Source of the DNA: Prinsepia uniflora
Taxonomy: Eukaryota > Streptophyta > Magnoliopsida > Rosales > Rosaceae
Direction of reading: 5' to 3'
Length of the DNA: 64,000 bases
Assembly (NCBI GenBank): GCA_032719365.1
Contig: CM064875.1
Location: forward strand, 15,735,816 to 15,799,815
This document shows positions 49,241 to 59,446 of this stretch, piece after piece. Under the pieces are notes generated by a model. That model did not search any database and had not been told where the DNA came from. It saw only the letters and a program-made list of their open reading frames with translations. Position numbers and translations under genes: made by a program. Position 1 is the stretch's first letter. Each line of letters begins with the position of its first letter.

Positions 49241-50258
49241 TAAATCTAGCAGGTTCGATTGGTTGAAATGGATTTCAAATGTGTTTTGGATTTCGATGAG
49301 AACTTGATAATGATGGTTTTCAATAATGGTTTTCTGATGTTTTGGGCAATGACCCGGATGTTATGGATTTTGATGGTTTTGGGCTGAGGCCCGGGATTTG
49401 AGAAAAGAAAATAAGTTCGGCTTTCGTAATTGAATATGAAATGGTTTCCTGATATGAGTTGATTATGCATGCATTAGTTTTTAAACGGAGGGTATAATTG
49501 TCTTTTCTTATAAATGTTTTTTAAAAAAAAAACTTATCCTTTATTTTATTCCACTCACAGTCTTTTATGTTTTCGATACCCTCCTGGTTGTTGCGTTGTG
49601 GACTGTTGGTAAAGAGAAATGGAGACATCACACACGCGATCCACAGTAGATTATGCGCCCTCTGGGAAGTCTGGTACTTATGGACGGTTCGTTTTGGAAA
49701 TCCCTTGTCCGGCTTACGTGTTACATGGAGGTTGGACGTCGGTTTAGCCTTCGTGTCAAGCCTATGTTGGACAGAAGCATGACTTAGCCTTTAATCCTGG
49801 GGGATTGGGGGTGGGTCATGTCACCTAGGATCAAAATAGGAAGAATGGGATTGATTAGGAAGAAAATAGACCAAGATTGAATGGTTTAGGAGCCTGGACC
49901 GGTCATCCCGGTCCAGTTGCAGGATCGAATCGAATCGGACCGGCCGGTCGGACCCGGTCAGCTGGAGCTTGAAGATGATTGTACATTGGCGTGTGGCTCC
50001 CACCCGCAGCCACTTCAAACGGCACGTGCGGGCGCGTGGGGGAGAGTTTGGGGAAACTTCCAACATGTAATTTCGTCTATTCGATGTAACGAACATTTTG
50101 GGACTGGTTTCGAGTCGATCGAACATCATCTCGATATAGTTCGGGTTATCCGAAGGTTTAGGTTCGCGTTTAAAAATAGTTAAAAATCCCAAAAAATTAG
50201 GGGGATTTAGTGAGAGGTTAATTAAGTAGTTAGTAACCCTCTAAAGTGATTTTGACAG

Positions 50259-50335
50259 GTTTGGGAACCCCGAAGATGACGATTGACCCGAAAAGGCGTA
50301 CAGCGCGCGTATCGAGGCGACAGCACGGACGGTTT
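50259..50335 (+). other. Exon-like module of D2, 77 nt
   Basis: Follows TTTGACAG and is followed by GTGAGT at 50336-50341. It contains the conserved GCGTATCGAGGCGACAGC core. No coding frame is evident. Confidence 0.5.
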
Positions 50336-50899
50336 GTGAGTGGACCTTTTTTCGAAATTGATGCATGCATAAATGTTTTATAAGTGTTTTAATATATTTT
50401 TTGTGATTCCTTGAGTGCATTTTGTGTGTGTTACGTATTGGCACGTATTTCGAGACTTTCGGGTTATATACGTGCTTATATGCGCTTATACTTTCGGTTT
50501 TAATGAAACGGGTTTGAAAAGGTAAAACTGGGCATGAGACCTATTTGGTTTTGGTTTTGGTTTTGACTCGGGTGTGAGGCCCTATTGACGACCTACGGGT
50601 CTGAGTCGTGGTGGCGACGGGTGCTATGTGCACGGCGACGGACGACGTGACGCTCTCCTCCGGACTGGGGATGTGTTGCCTCTGGAGAGGTCACGATGCA
50701 CGTCCCGTGGTTAAGCAACCACTGGAGGCTTGACTTCGGAGTGCTGGCGATTTAGGAGATCGATTGGTGATGGGTGCACCATGTTCTAGAGGTGGTCGCG
50801 GCAGTGATATGTTCACGGCAACATACCAGGATTGAGAGCGGTTCTGGATTGATGGTTGCATGCATTGCTATGATCGGAATCGTGACTGACCCTGAGATA

Positions 50900-51012
50900 T
50901 CGGGCTCGATGCCCCGTTGGTTTACGAGTTCGGGCTTGAGCCCCCGTTAAATTGTGATTTCGGGCTAGAGGCCCCGTTTAGTCATAAGTTCGGGCTTGAG
51001 GCCCAGTGACTA
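50900..51012. repeat. Hairpin array of D2
   Basis: Successive GGGC tcgat GCCC, GGGC ttgag CCCC, GGGC tagag GCCC and GGGC ttgag GCCC units, one every 30-40 bp. A second set of GGGCTGAGACCC-type units is at 51395-51505. Confidence 0.75.
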
Positions 51013-53508
51013 TGGTATCAGGTGTGAGTCTCGTCTATGGTTTTCATACGAGTATGTATATACCCTCCTTATGAGTGTATTATTCTCCTCCAGACGTCGT
51101 TTATCCTAGAGAGTCACGATCCACTGCTTGGAACGAGTGACTCCAAGAGGGAGCACATTCGAGAAGTGATGAGATATGGTATAGTCTCGGACTGGATCCG
51201 TAGACCATCCTCCGGACGTCATAGATCCTGGATTTTGGACGATTCCTTCTAGACGTAGATCCTGGGGGTAGACTCGGAATGAGACCCCGAGGAGTGTGCA
51301 CACTAATAGTTATATCGTGACGGGTTATTTATTGGGCATTGAGACGCCGAGGATGGGTTTTATATGTATGTGTGTATGAGTTTTCACTGAGACGGTGTTG
51401 GGCTGAGACCCACGCTTGTTGGTTTTGGGCTATGACCCACAGGTGTTGGACTGGGCTGAGTTCCCAAGTACTTTGATTGGATTTTGGGCTAAGGCCCCGT
51501 GTTATATTTGAGAAATGGTTTTTGAATGCATGCATATGTTTTTAGTGAAGGGCATAAAGGTATTTTTATCAAAATGATTTTATAAAATATTTGTTTTGTC
51601 CATTCACAACTTTCATGTTTTTAATGCCCTTCAGGTTGATCGCAGATGCGGGCTGTAGCAGAGACGAGACATCACACTCCTCCTCCAGATCCTGTCGCTC
51701 TCTGATAGTCCTGGTAGGGCTAAGGACATAATTATTCGTGTCATACGGGAGCAGGCGCATCACATGTTAATCCCTGGGGATTTGGGACAGGTCCTATCAT
51801 AAAATCCTGGAGCTTTAACCCAGAAACCCGAATCCATAAAACCTGAATGCCCTATGCAATCCCGAGTTTTAACTTCAAATTCTAGATGTTTAATTATCGA
51901 ATTTATGTTCTTATTAGCTTCCTGAAGTTCTCGAGGTTAGAACGATCAAGAAAAGTGTAAATTGGAACAAAAGAAACCCCCTGAAATGAAACGGAACGTT
52001 TGGCTGGAATTCAAAGTTTAGGTCATCGATTGGGGGTAAGAATTTCATGTTTTAAGATGATAGAGCTCTTCGTGAAGGTGAATAGGTCCAGTTTGGTGTT
52101 TGAAACGTGAGAACTGGACAAGATTTGCAGCTTTTGGACCGAGTTGGAGCCACCCGAGTCGAACCCAAGATGCAAACCCACGGGTCGACACGATGAGAGG
52201 TTGATTGTGACTATAGTAGGCGTGTGCGGCCTACACGCAGAGATGGTAGGTGGCATATGAGGACACGTGCCATGTAATCTCGAGGTATGGTCAACACGTG
52301 TTTTAATGTTCTCAATGTTACAGACATTTTGGCATAAATTTTGAGTCGATTGGACGTCGTCTTAGGGTATTTTTGTGTGTCTGAAGTGTTATGTTTATGT
52401 TTTGAATACGTATTTTACAGATGTTAGTAACCCTTGGTAGTGATCTTTGACATGATAGATAGCTCTTGGGACTTCAGATGAGCGTACATTTTGAGATTGA
52501 GTTGTTTGGACAGTCTATGAGTGGACATTTGTTTTATAAACTGTGATGCATGCATGGTTAAATGGTTTAAATATTTTATTGCATAGTTTGAGTTGCAATG
52601 ATTTGAGATGATTTTCTAGATTTGTTGATTGGTTTCTGGATACAAATTTTAAGGTATTGTGGAAACTGTGTTTTGAGCTCAGGCCTAGTTTTGAAAATGT
52701 TTTTATTTGGATTTGGAGTCATAGATTTGTTTCATAGAAATGATTTGTTTGGTTGTGACTGTTTTCCACTATAGCCATCCTTGGTATGATACTAGTATAG
52801 TCCGGATGATGTATGAGTACGGTTCCCGAGGATACTAGGATAGTCAGGATATTGCCTAAGTGCAGTTCTCGGACGTGTTCGGATGATGCGAATGTAGTTC
52901 CCGACAAGCTCGGATGTTGCATGGGTGCATTTCCTGAGTTTACCTATAGCTCTGGATGATGCGAGTGTAGTTCCCAGTTGTGACTTAGATGTTGCGTCAT
53001 TGCAGTTCCCGAGTTTGTCTACGCGTAGTGCTGATATGATATCGTGACTAGTGTTGAGTATTGATGATTAGTTGTGTTTGATTATGATGTATGTGTCCAT
53101 ATAATTTATGTGATTTAATGAACATGGAATTTAGAGAATGTGGGCTACGAGCTTTTGATGATTTATGGGTCCCACGGCTTATGATGTGATTTGAATTGAA
53201 ATCTGAATTCTTATATTTTATTGTAAGCATGCATATTTTACAATTGGAGTGTAAAGTTTCTCAAAAATGTATTTTCGAATGATGTTTATTTTTGTCCACT
53301 CATACTTTCATTGGTTTTGTTGACCCTCTAGGCCATGGCACAATGATCAAGGTTGATCTAGAGGTGGCGGCATGACTGGGACATCAGTACGGTTATCCTT
53401 TGTCTAACAAGTGTTAAGGGAATTGTTGGAACTTTGGTTGATTTCTCATACGGGAGTAGGACCAGGTTCGATTATCAAAGCGTTTTTTGGACAGGTCATG
53501 TCACAACA

Positions 53509-53701
53509 TATATCAAATTCAATTTTTTAAAAGAAATACGATAATTCATTAAAGTCGTAAGAATCATATAAAAAGTGTGGTGTATTCAATGTAGCCTCGT
53601 CAAAACCTTGTCAGGGATTTCAAGCCAGTCGAAGGAAAAAGAGTGTCACGCACTATCAAATTACAAAAGCAAAGATTCTTCGGAAAACAAGTCACTAATT
53701 A
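53509..53701. other. Short spacer, nothing recognised
   Basis: AT-rich DNA between the D1 target duplication and reverse LTR F. Confidence 0.6.
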
Positions 53702-55106
53702 TGATAGGACCTATCCTTAATTTACTTTAATAATCGTACTTGGTCCTACTTGCATCGGATAACAATTCTCAAACACTGAGGTTCCCTTTAACTTTTGTCA
53801 GATTAGGGATATTTCTTAGTTTTAACCGTATTTACATCGTGTTAGATTTAACCAAATAGGGTCCACTCATGCGGGGTTACCGCCCACATCTAGCCCACTA
53901 ACCTCGTCCAGCAGTAGTTCAACTTCGTTCGTACCTTAATCTCATTAAATAATTATTGAATCTTATATGTAAATTGTTGCCATATGATATCATAATAAAG
54001 TAAATTAAGATAATACATATTCATAATAAATTAAGAAAAATAAGTTTATTCACATACACCGTAAAATAGCCAAATCTTTAGCTATACATTTTTTTTCATA
54101 CTCTTTATAAATTTTCCATTTACCATAATTTAACATTATGGATTGCAAATATCCCAACGAATCTTAGTCTTAAATCCCTTAATTTGTTTCGGATTTAATT
54201 CACATTTCATATAAACATGACATATCGGATATTCATAACTATACTCAAACGATATCCGATTAACTCGAAAATGGAAACCACTAAACTCAGAATCTCCAAA
54301 CAAGAAACTTTCATGTTGACCGTAACCCAAGGGGCTGCCGCATGTGCCCTCACGTACTGGCGAAAGGTCCCAGCGTGTGGTGCCTGACGCCTGCACAGGG
54401 TCATCTTCAACCTCCAACGGGTCAGACCCATTTTCTTGGTTTCAGGTCACCAGACCTGCGACCTCAACCCGGTTCTGAAACTTGATTTTCACGCTTTAAC
54501 CAACCATATTCATCTATATAAACCCAGAAGAATATCTATGACCTTAAATCCAAGAAAACTTGCCTCGAATGTCATAGTTCAATTCTTTCATGCACGACTA
54601 ACCTTCCAGCTTGTTTTCCTAGGCTTCCATGCGTCTAGAACATCTCATTTCTTTCCCCAAACGATCATAGGAGCTTACATATCACATTAAGATCCTTACA
54701 TTCGAGCAAAGCAGCCCCACAACTTGCTTTGATAACTCATGACCATAGGTGGGTTTTTCACGGGTTTGCTCATGGCCACTAACGTTGGGGTATCTCCACC
54801 TCCCCAGTTCCTTTTTGGATCTTCCTCACTTGTTTTTCCTCATTCTCTTCTTTCTCTTCTCCTCTCTCCCTGGCTATTTTCTCTTCGTTACCTCATTCTT
54901 CCTTTTTCGGTTCCTCTCCACTGAACTCCATACACACACAACACACACATATATATACACACCAAGGTCGAAGGAAGAGAATGAGAGAAAAATACAAGAG
55001 AATTCTAGAATACCATAGGTCCTTGCAAAATTACCAATGTTCCCATAGTTACTTTTAACCCATAACGAACCTATCTGATCTTCGATTTCGACATGCCGCT
55101 TGTCAA
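53702..55106 (-). mobile_element. F: degraded reverse LTR of the same family, right end uncertain
   Basis: It begins TGATAGGACCTATCC (mutated TGACAGGACC), continues with a CAGATTAGGGATA block, GTCCACTCATGC, a degraded exon-like module, a GC-rich hairpin relic (about 54335-54400), a CT-rich leader (54830-54950) and the GACATGCCGCTTGTC block (55090-55105) near the U3 end of sister LTRs. The family right end GGGTCGTTACA is missing, so the element is truncated there. Left flank is AATTA; no duplicate was confirmed. Confidence 0.65.
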
Positions 55107-55818
55107 TTGACCCCCACGCTAGGCTGCCATAGCTTCCACGTGAAGCGCATATAAGGCCAGATCTATTCTTCATGTCCCTACTACTAGATAATGCCCATTA
55201 TAGTGCCTCACCATAATCTCGTACCCTCATCGCTACTCATTAATCAAGAAAGCTCCGTCAATATTGCACTTGAACCACCCTTGCGAGGCTTCCTCAACTT
55301 CGAACATGTTTGAGAGGGAGTGTCGTTAGGACGCTAGTGATGGTAGTGAAAATCTGATAACCAGGAGGTTGTACTCTTAGGGAGGTCATGAAGGTCTATG
55401 TGTGAGCTCTTCCAAATAAAACTGTTTCTCTCATACCAAAAGCTATAGAATATCATAAGAAACGAATCAAATTCAGCACTGCCTAGATGGTGGGTAAAAG
55501 AATATACCCAAGATGCTATGCTATGGCCATGAGAACCACGAAATCAAGCCTAAGAGGGCTAGCCAATGTCATCCCTTGAACTGCAACTGCAGAGCACTCT
55601 TTAAAAATATGGTTTATAGTTTCCCTAGCCAAACCACAAAAATTGCACGCACAGTTAATGACCATGCGTCGCTGTACAAGGTTGAATTTGGTGAGAAGGA
55701 TATTCTTTCAAGCCTGCCAACAAAGAGATTTGACTTTTTTTTTTTTGAGACGCAGTCACACAAGCATGCCACAATTTCTTCCACAAGGTCAGAGAGTTCC
55801 AAGTTCATCTAGAGCTAC

Positions 55819-56034
55819 CTACCCAGCTTCTTTCAAATGACCTATGAGCCAATTTAAAGTTATATATATACTTTTAACTAGAAAGAGACTTGACCTCTTA
55901 CCATGCCAAATTATTTTATCTGCCGGACGTCGGAAACTCAGAGGGACATTTGAAGTCAATTCTTTAGGAGGAAACATCTCATATACTATCTCCTTGTTCC
56001 AAGCCCCCTCATCGTCAATAGTTAGGCTTGCCAC
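55819..56034 (-). pseudogene. LINE C-terminal RT-associated (zf-RVT-like) fragment
   Basis: A 71-codon frame with WNKEIVYEMFPP and RPADKIIWHGKRSSLFLVKS, typical of the region after the RT domain in plant LINE ORF2. A further piece, in other frames, is at 55614-55808. Confidence 0.75.
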
Positions 56035-56739
56035 ACAACTATTGTTGGGCTAATCAGTTGGCCTTGATGAGATTACCAATGGTAGGTTTGGTTTGGGTAA
56101 CCAACGATCTCGCCAAATCTAAACATGCCATCCAGTCCCAACTTGCCACCTGGTGCCCCAACTTAGAAGCTCCGTTGCTTGAGCAATACTACGCCAAGAA
56201 AAGAAGGCACTAGGGCCCACTAATGCTGTCATGAAATCTCCGTCCAGAAAATACTTGGCATTGAACAACCTTGCCACTAGAGAGGTGGGATTAGTGATGA
56301 TTCTTCACCTTTTTTTGTCAGAATACTTAAATTAAAAGCATGGAAGTCTCCGAACCTCATACCCTCCAAAGCCTTTAGCTGACACAGATCTTGCCAATTC
56401 AACCAGTGAATTTTCTTGTTTAAATTTGCATCGCCCCACTAGAATTTAGCGATTTCTTCATGTAACTCACGACAAAGGCCCTTGGGAAGTAGGAAACAAT
56501 TCATCATATACATCGGGATAGCTAGAGCAATGAATTAATCAAAACCTTCTTCTCCGCCAGATTGAGAAATTTGCCTTTCTAACTCGAGAATCGTTTCTGA
56601 AGCCACTACTTGGGCAATGTTGCAGTCTTTGACCTTTTAGGTCTCAACGGATAAATTGATTATTTAATCAGACGTTTGGTGCTCGACCGGATTAAAATTC
56701 CGACTATATTATACTAAACGAATTATATTATAATAGTTT

Positions 56740-56771
56740 ATAAGAAATATTTATATATAAATATTTCTTAT
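56740..56771. repeat. Perfect 32-bp AT palindrome
   Basis: The arm ATAAGAAATATTTATA is followed directly by its exact reverse complement, so it can form a cruciform without a spacer. Confidence 0.9.
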
Positions 56772-56819
56772 GTATATTATGTATATTATTTTTATTGTTT
56801 ATTATAATTAATTATAGAT

Positions 56820-56935
56820 ATATTATTATTATTATATTTATTAAAATTTTATTTTATCTTATTGTTATTATTACTATTATTATTATTATTTATTATTATT
56901 ATTAATTTTTATTATTATTATTATTATATTTTCAA
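56820..56935. repeat. (TTA)n microsatellite region
   Basis: Imperfect runs of TTA/ATT units inside the MITE. Confidence 0.85.
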
Positions 56936-57163
56936 GATTATTTGTCATCCGACTATTTAATATGGATAATTTGGAGAGTATTATTTTAGATTGTCTAGAC
57001 CGTATAAAGGTACCAAACACTCGTTTCGTACTATATTATCATATTTAGTAACTTATACGACGTACCAAATGTAGCCTTAATAAACAATGGTAGGCCAAGA
57101 TATTTATCATGATGCTCAACTCATTCTATCCCTAGGTAGTTTGCCATAAAATGTTGATCAAGC

Positions 57164-57600
57164 CTAGTTAAATTGCAACTGAAACTGACACATGAATTCT
57201 ATAAAATAATCATTCGAGAAGTTCTCATAGGACTTTAGAGTCTGCCTAATAGTAATGCATTCCAACAAGGTACACTTGATAAACAACAAGCTATTATCCG
57301 TGAATAGAAGGTGATGCACACTAGAGGTCGTAGGTGCAATAGTAATGCCGCGTATTCCTCCATTGGCCTCATATTTATCCAATAAGGTAGAAAAACCCTC
57401 TGCACAATATAAATAGATATGGGATAGTAGGCTTCCTGTTGGAGTCCCCTCCCCAGAGAAACAAACCATATCGGCTCCTCTGTTAAGATTGAACGAATAT
57501 GTCAGAATCTTCACACACATTATTATCAACAAACCTCTACTCAACTTTGTCATAGGGCTTGCTCATATCAGGTTTTACAACCATACCCCGATCCCAACCA
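57164..57600 (-). pseudogene. LINE reverse transcriptase fragment with altered catalytic motif
   Basis: Read on the minus strand, 57600-57540 gives a KPDMSKPYDKVE-like motif A. The 129-codon frame 57553-57164 then carries GEGTPTGSLLSHIYLYCAEG (motif B region) and HHLLFTDNSLLF, where the catalytic F(A/S)DD has become FTDN. An in-frame stop separates motif A from B. The enzyme cannot be active. Confidence 0.85.
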
Positions 57601-58687
57601 CTCCGCTTTTTATACATAAAGTGAGATAGTTCATCTGCAATCAAACTATTATCTTAAATTAGTTTCCCAAGAATAAAGGCACTTTGAGTAGGGGGATTAC
57701 CTACCCCAAATATTTTTATGCTCTTTTGTTAAGGTCTTTGTACCAATCTTAGAAAGAACTTTGCATAGACTAATAGGTAGAAGGTGCATAGACTCATAGG
57801 TCGAAGGTGAGCCATGCTTGTGGTATTAAATTTTTGGAATTAGTGTGACATGAGTGTAGTTCAGCCTTGCGACCATTTGCCTTGTCTGAAGCATATCTCC
57901 CACCCCATTACAAACATCTGAGCCTACTACGTCCCAAAACTTCTGATAATTAGGGACATGCCATCGGGACCATGAGTCTTACATACGTGCATCTGGAACA
58001 ATGCACACATGATTTCATAATTAAAGTAAACAAATCATTAAAGTAATGAACAATGATAGCTTCCATACCCCTATCATCCTCGCACCAAACACCATTGGGA
58101 TCAAATAGGCCACCTAGAGATTTTGTCTATCATCGCTCGGAGGCGCTTTGGTAGAAATAATGAATGTTGTGATAGCCATGCTTCAACCAGTTTTGTTTTT
58201 CAAGCTGCTACAAAACAACTTCTCCAAGTGAAGAATAATGTTAAGCTAGTCCGAGAATTAGTGCTTTAGGGAAACAAACTTCTTTGTGAAAGGAGCACTG
58301 AGTACAACTTGGATTTGGTGTTGGGCATGAGAGATGCCACGCAACAAGGAAGATGCGTTATGTTGGGTCAATTGTTTAACCCCATACGGGTATGAGAGAC
58401 ACTATCCACTAAAGCATTTATAGGATTAGATATATTTCTAAGCTGCCAGTGAGCCTTAATAATCTCCCGACAGCCCTCCTACGGCACCCAACAATTCTCA
58501 AATATGAACATCTTCTTTCTTCTTTTGGTTATAGGGCGTGCCTGCTCCCATTTGGCTAAGGTAGGAACATGGTCAGAGGTAAAAACTCAAGATGAGAGAT
58601 CGAATGGAAGGGGAATAGCACACGCCAGGCTTGTGTAGCCAAATTCCTATCGAAACGGACCTTAATACTCTCATGCCTAGTGGTTTA

Positions 58688-59059
58688 TCACGTGAACATA
58701 TAGCCAATGAAACCCAGGTCTATTAGGTTACAATTGGTAGCCCAACCAAAAAAAAATTGTCTCTCAGCTCTCAAGTGTTTGCCCTCAAATTCATCCTGAC
58801 GAAGAACTTCATTAAAGTCGCCGATGCATAACCAAGGCATAGAAAAAGAAGCCTCAAGTTGACGATGGAGTGTCCAGGATTTGTGGCTGTGTGAAACGAG
58901 ATGACCATAGAATCTCATTAGCCTCCAGTGCAAGGCATCCCCAATTCCTCCAACTTCCACGTCTATATGATTCTGTGAAAACGATTTCACAATCAGGTCA
59001 ACCTCCTTAATCCATATAACAGGAAGCCATCCGAGGCCTAGACATTTTATTAACCACAT
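58688..59059 (-). pseudogene. LINE endonuclease (APE-type) fragment
   Basis: A 123-codon frame has WLCIGDFNEVLRQDEF near residues 75-90, the GDFN motif of the exonuclease/endonuclease/phosphatase fold used by L1-like elements to nick target DNA. The preceding SFSMP and following LRAERQFFFGWATNCNLIDLGF fit the family. The N-terminal half of the domain and the final SDH motif are missing or out of frame. Confidence 0.85.
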
Positions 59060-59203
59060 TAACAGCTAACCATGTTTCATTGACTAATTAGTTATGTGTC
59101 CAAGGCCTAGACACTAACAATAGTCAATAGAAAAACCAGGTTAGTTTGAAAAAAAAAAATCTAATTTTACTCAATTTACTTTAATTTAATTTAATTTTGA
59201 TTT

Positions 59204-59431
59204 TGTTGTAAATAATATAAGGGGTGTGTCTATTTATGTAAAAGGGTACGAGGGGTAGATAGGTAATTGTACATATATTAACCCTTTCCTTTTATAAAGG
59301 GGTTAATTACCTTTGTAAACAAAAACTCTCATTATTTCTGAACGTACGTATTATTAAATACAGAGAACATTTCTTCTCTCTGCCTCTTCATATTCTCTCT
59401 GCAATCCTTCTACCTAATTTCCTTCACGACA
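59204..59431 (+). mobile_element. 5' LTR of the copia element, 228 bp
   Basis: TGTTGTAAATAATATAAGG to TTCCTTCACGACA, with TATA-like CCTTTTATAAAGG near 59288-59300. TG/CA ends and size suit this copia group. The 3' LTR is outside the window, so the borders are inferred from termini and from the following primer-site-like CGTTATCAGCACGA. Confidence 0.7.
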
Positions 59432-59446
59432 CGTTATCAGCACGAT
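59432..59446 (+). other. Putative primer binding site region of the copia element
   Basis: CGTTATCAGCACGAT follows the LTR end directly. This ACACGTTATCAGCACGA context is a recurrent LTR/leader junction in plant copia elements. Which tRNA it pairs with was not established. Confidence 0.55.

Larger units (their letters stand above)
44133..49823 (+). mobile_element. D3: solo LTR with perfect CCTAG target duplication, interrupted by E
   Basis: Pieces are 44133-45439 and 48119-49823, about 3.0 kb. It begins TGTAACGACCCATCC and ends GGTGGGTCATGTCA. CCTAG is at 44128-44132 and 49824-49828. The 48800-49040 part is a degenerate GATTCGGATTTGGA repeat related to the FE1 interior; its 64-67 codon frames are not called as genes. 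Hairpin array at 49083-49240. Confidence 0.92.
43316..51799 (+). mobile_element. D2: solo LTR with perfect TAAAA target duplication, interrupted by D3
   Basis: Pieces are 43316-44132 and 49829-51799, about 2.8 kb. It begins TGTAATAACTTGTCCC and ends GGGACAGGTCCTATCA. TAAAA is at 43311-43315 and 51800-51804. Palindrome 43660-43687; donor-like CAAGGTAATC at 43894; GC-rich hairpin about 49990-50040; exon-like module 50259-50335; hairpin arrays 50900-51012 and 51395-51505; acceptor-like CCCTTCAG|GTTG at 51634. Confidence 0.92.
42807..53503 (+). mobile_element. D1: solo LTR with perfect CAACA target duplication, interrupted by D2
   Basis: Pieces are 42807-43315 and 51805-53503, about 2.2 kb. It begins TGTAACGACCCG and ends GGACAGGTCATGTCA. 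CAACA is at 42802-42806 and 53504-53508. It has a short palindrome GTGACACATGTCAC at 43106-43119, a degraded GC-rich hairpin (52217-52275) and an array of GGATGATGCGAGTGTAGTTC-type units (52775-53010). It is the oldest of this stack and the most diverged. Confidence 0.9.
56667..57076. mobile_element. AT-rich MITE inside the LINE, possibly PIF/Harbinger-like
   Basis: About 410 bp of very AT-rich DNA that interrupts the LINE RT reading. Ends are loosely inverted: GACGTTTGGTGCTCGA at the left, and on the other strand TACATTTGGTACGTCG at the right. TTA borders both sides (56664-56666, 57077-57079), as in PIF/Harbinger. It contains a perfect 32-bp palindrome and (TTA)n runs. TIR match is weak, so the family is tentative. 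Confidence 0.5.
55200..59100 (-). mobile_element. Decayed LINE (non-LTR retrotransposon)
   Basis: On the minus strand, in order, it carries endonuclease (59059-58688), reverse transcriptase motifs (about 57600-57164) and the C-terminal zinc-finger-like RT-associated region (56034-55819 and 55808-55614). That is the domain order of the second ORF of plant L1-like elements. Frames are broken by many stops, and a MITE sits in the RT part. Neither a 3' poly-A tail nor target duplications could be identified; both borders are approximate. Confidence 0.85.

Noticed and set aside
53702..55106. AATTA/AATTG as the target duplication of LTR F
   Set aside because: The supposed right end does not have the family terminus GGGTCGTTACA, so the four-of-five match is probably chance.
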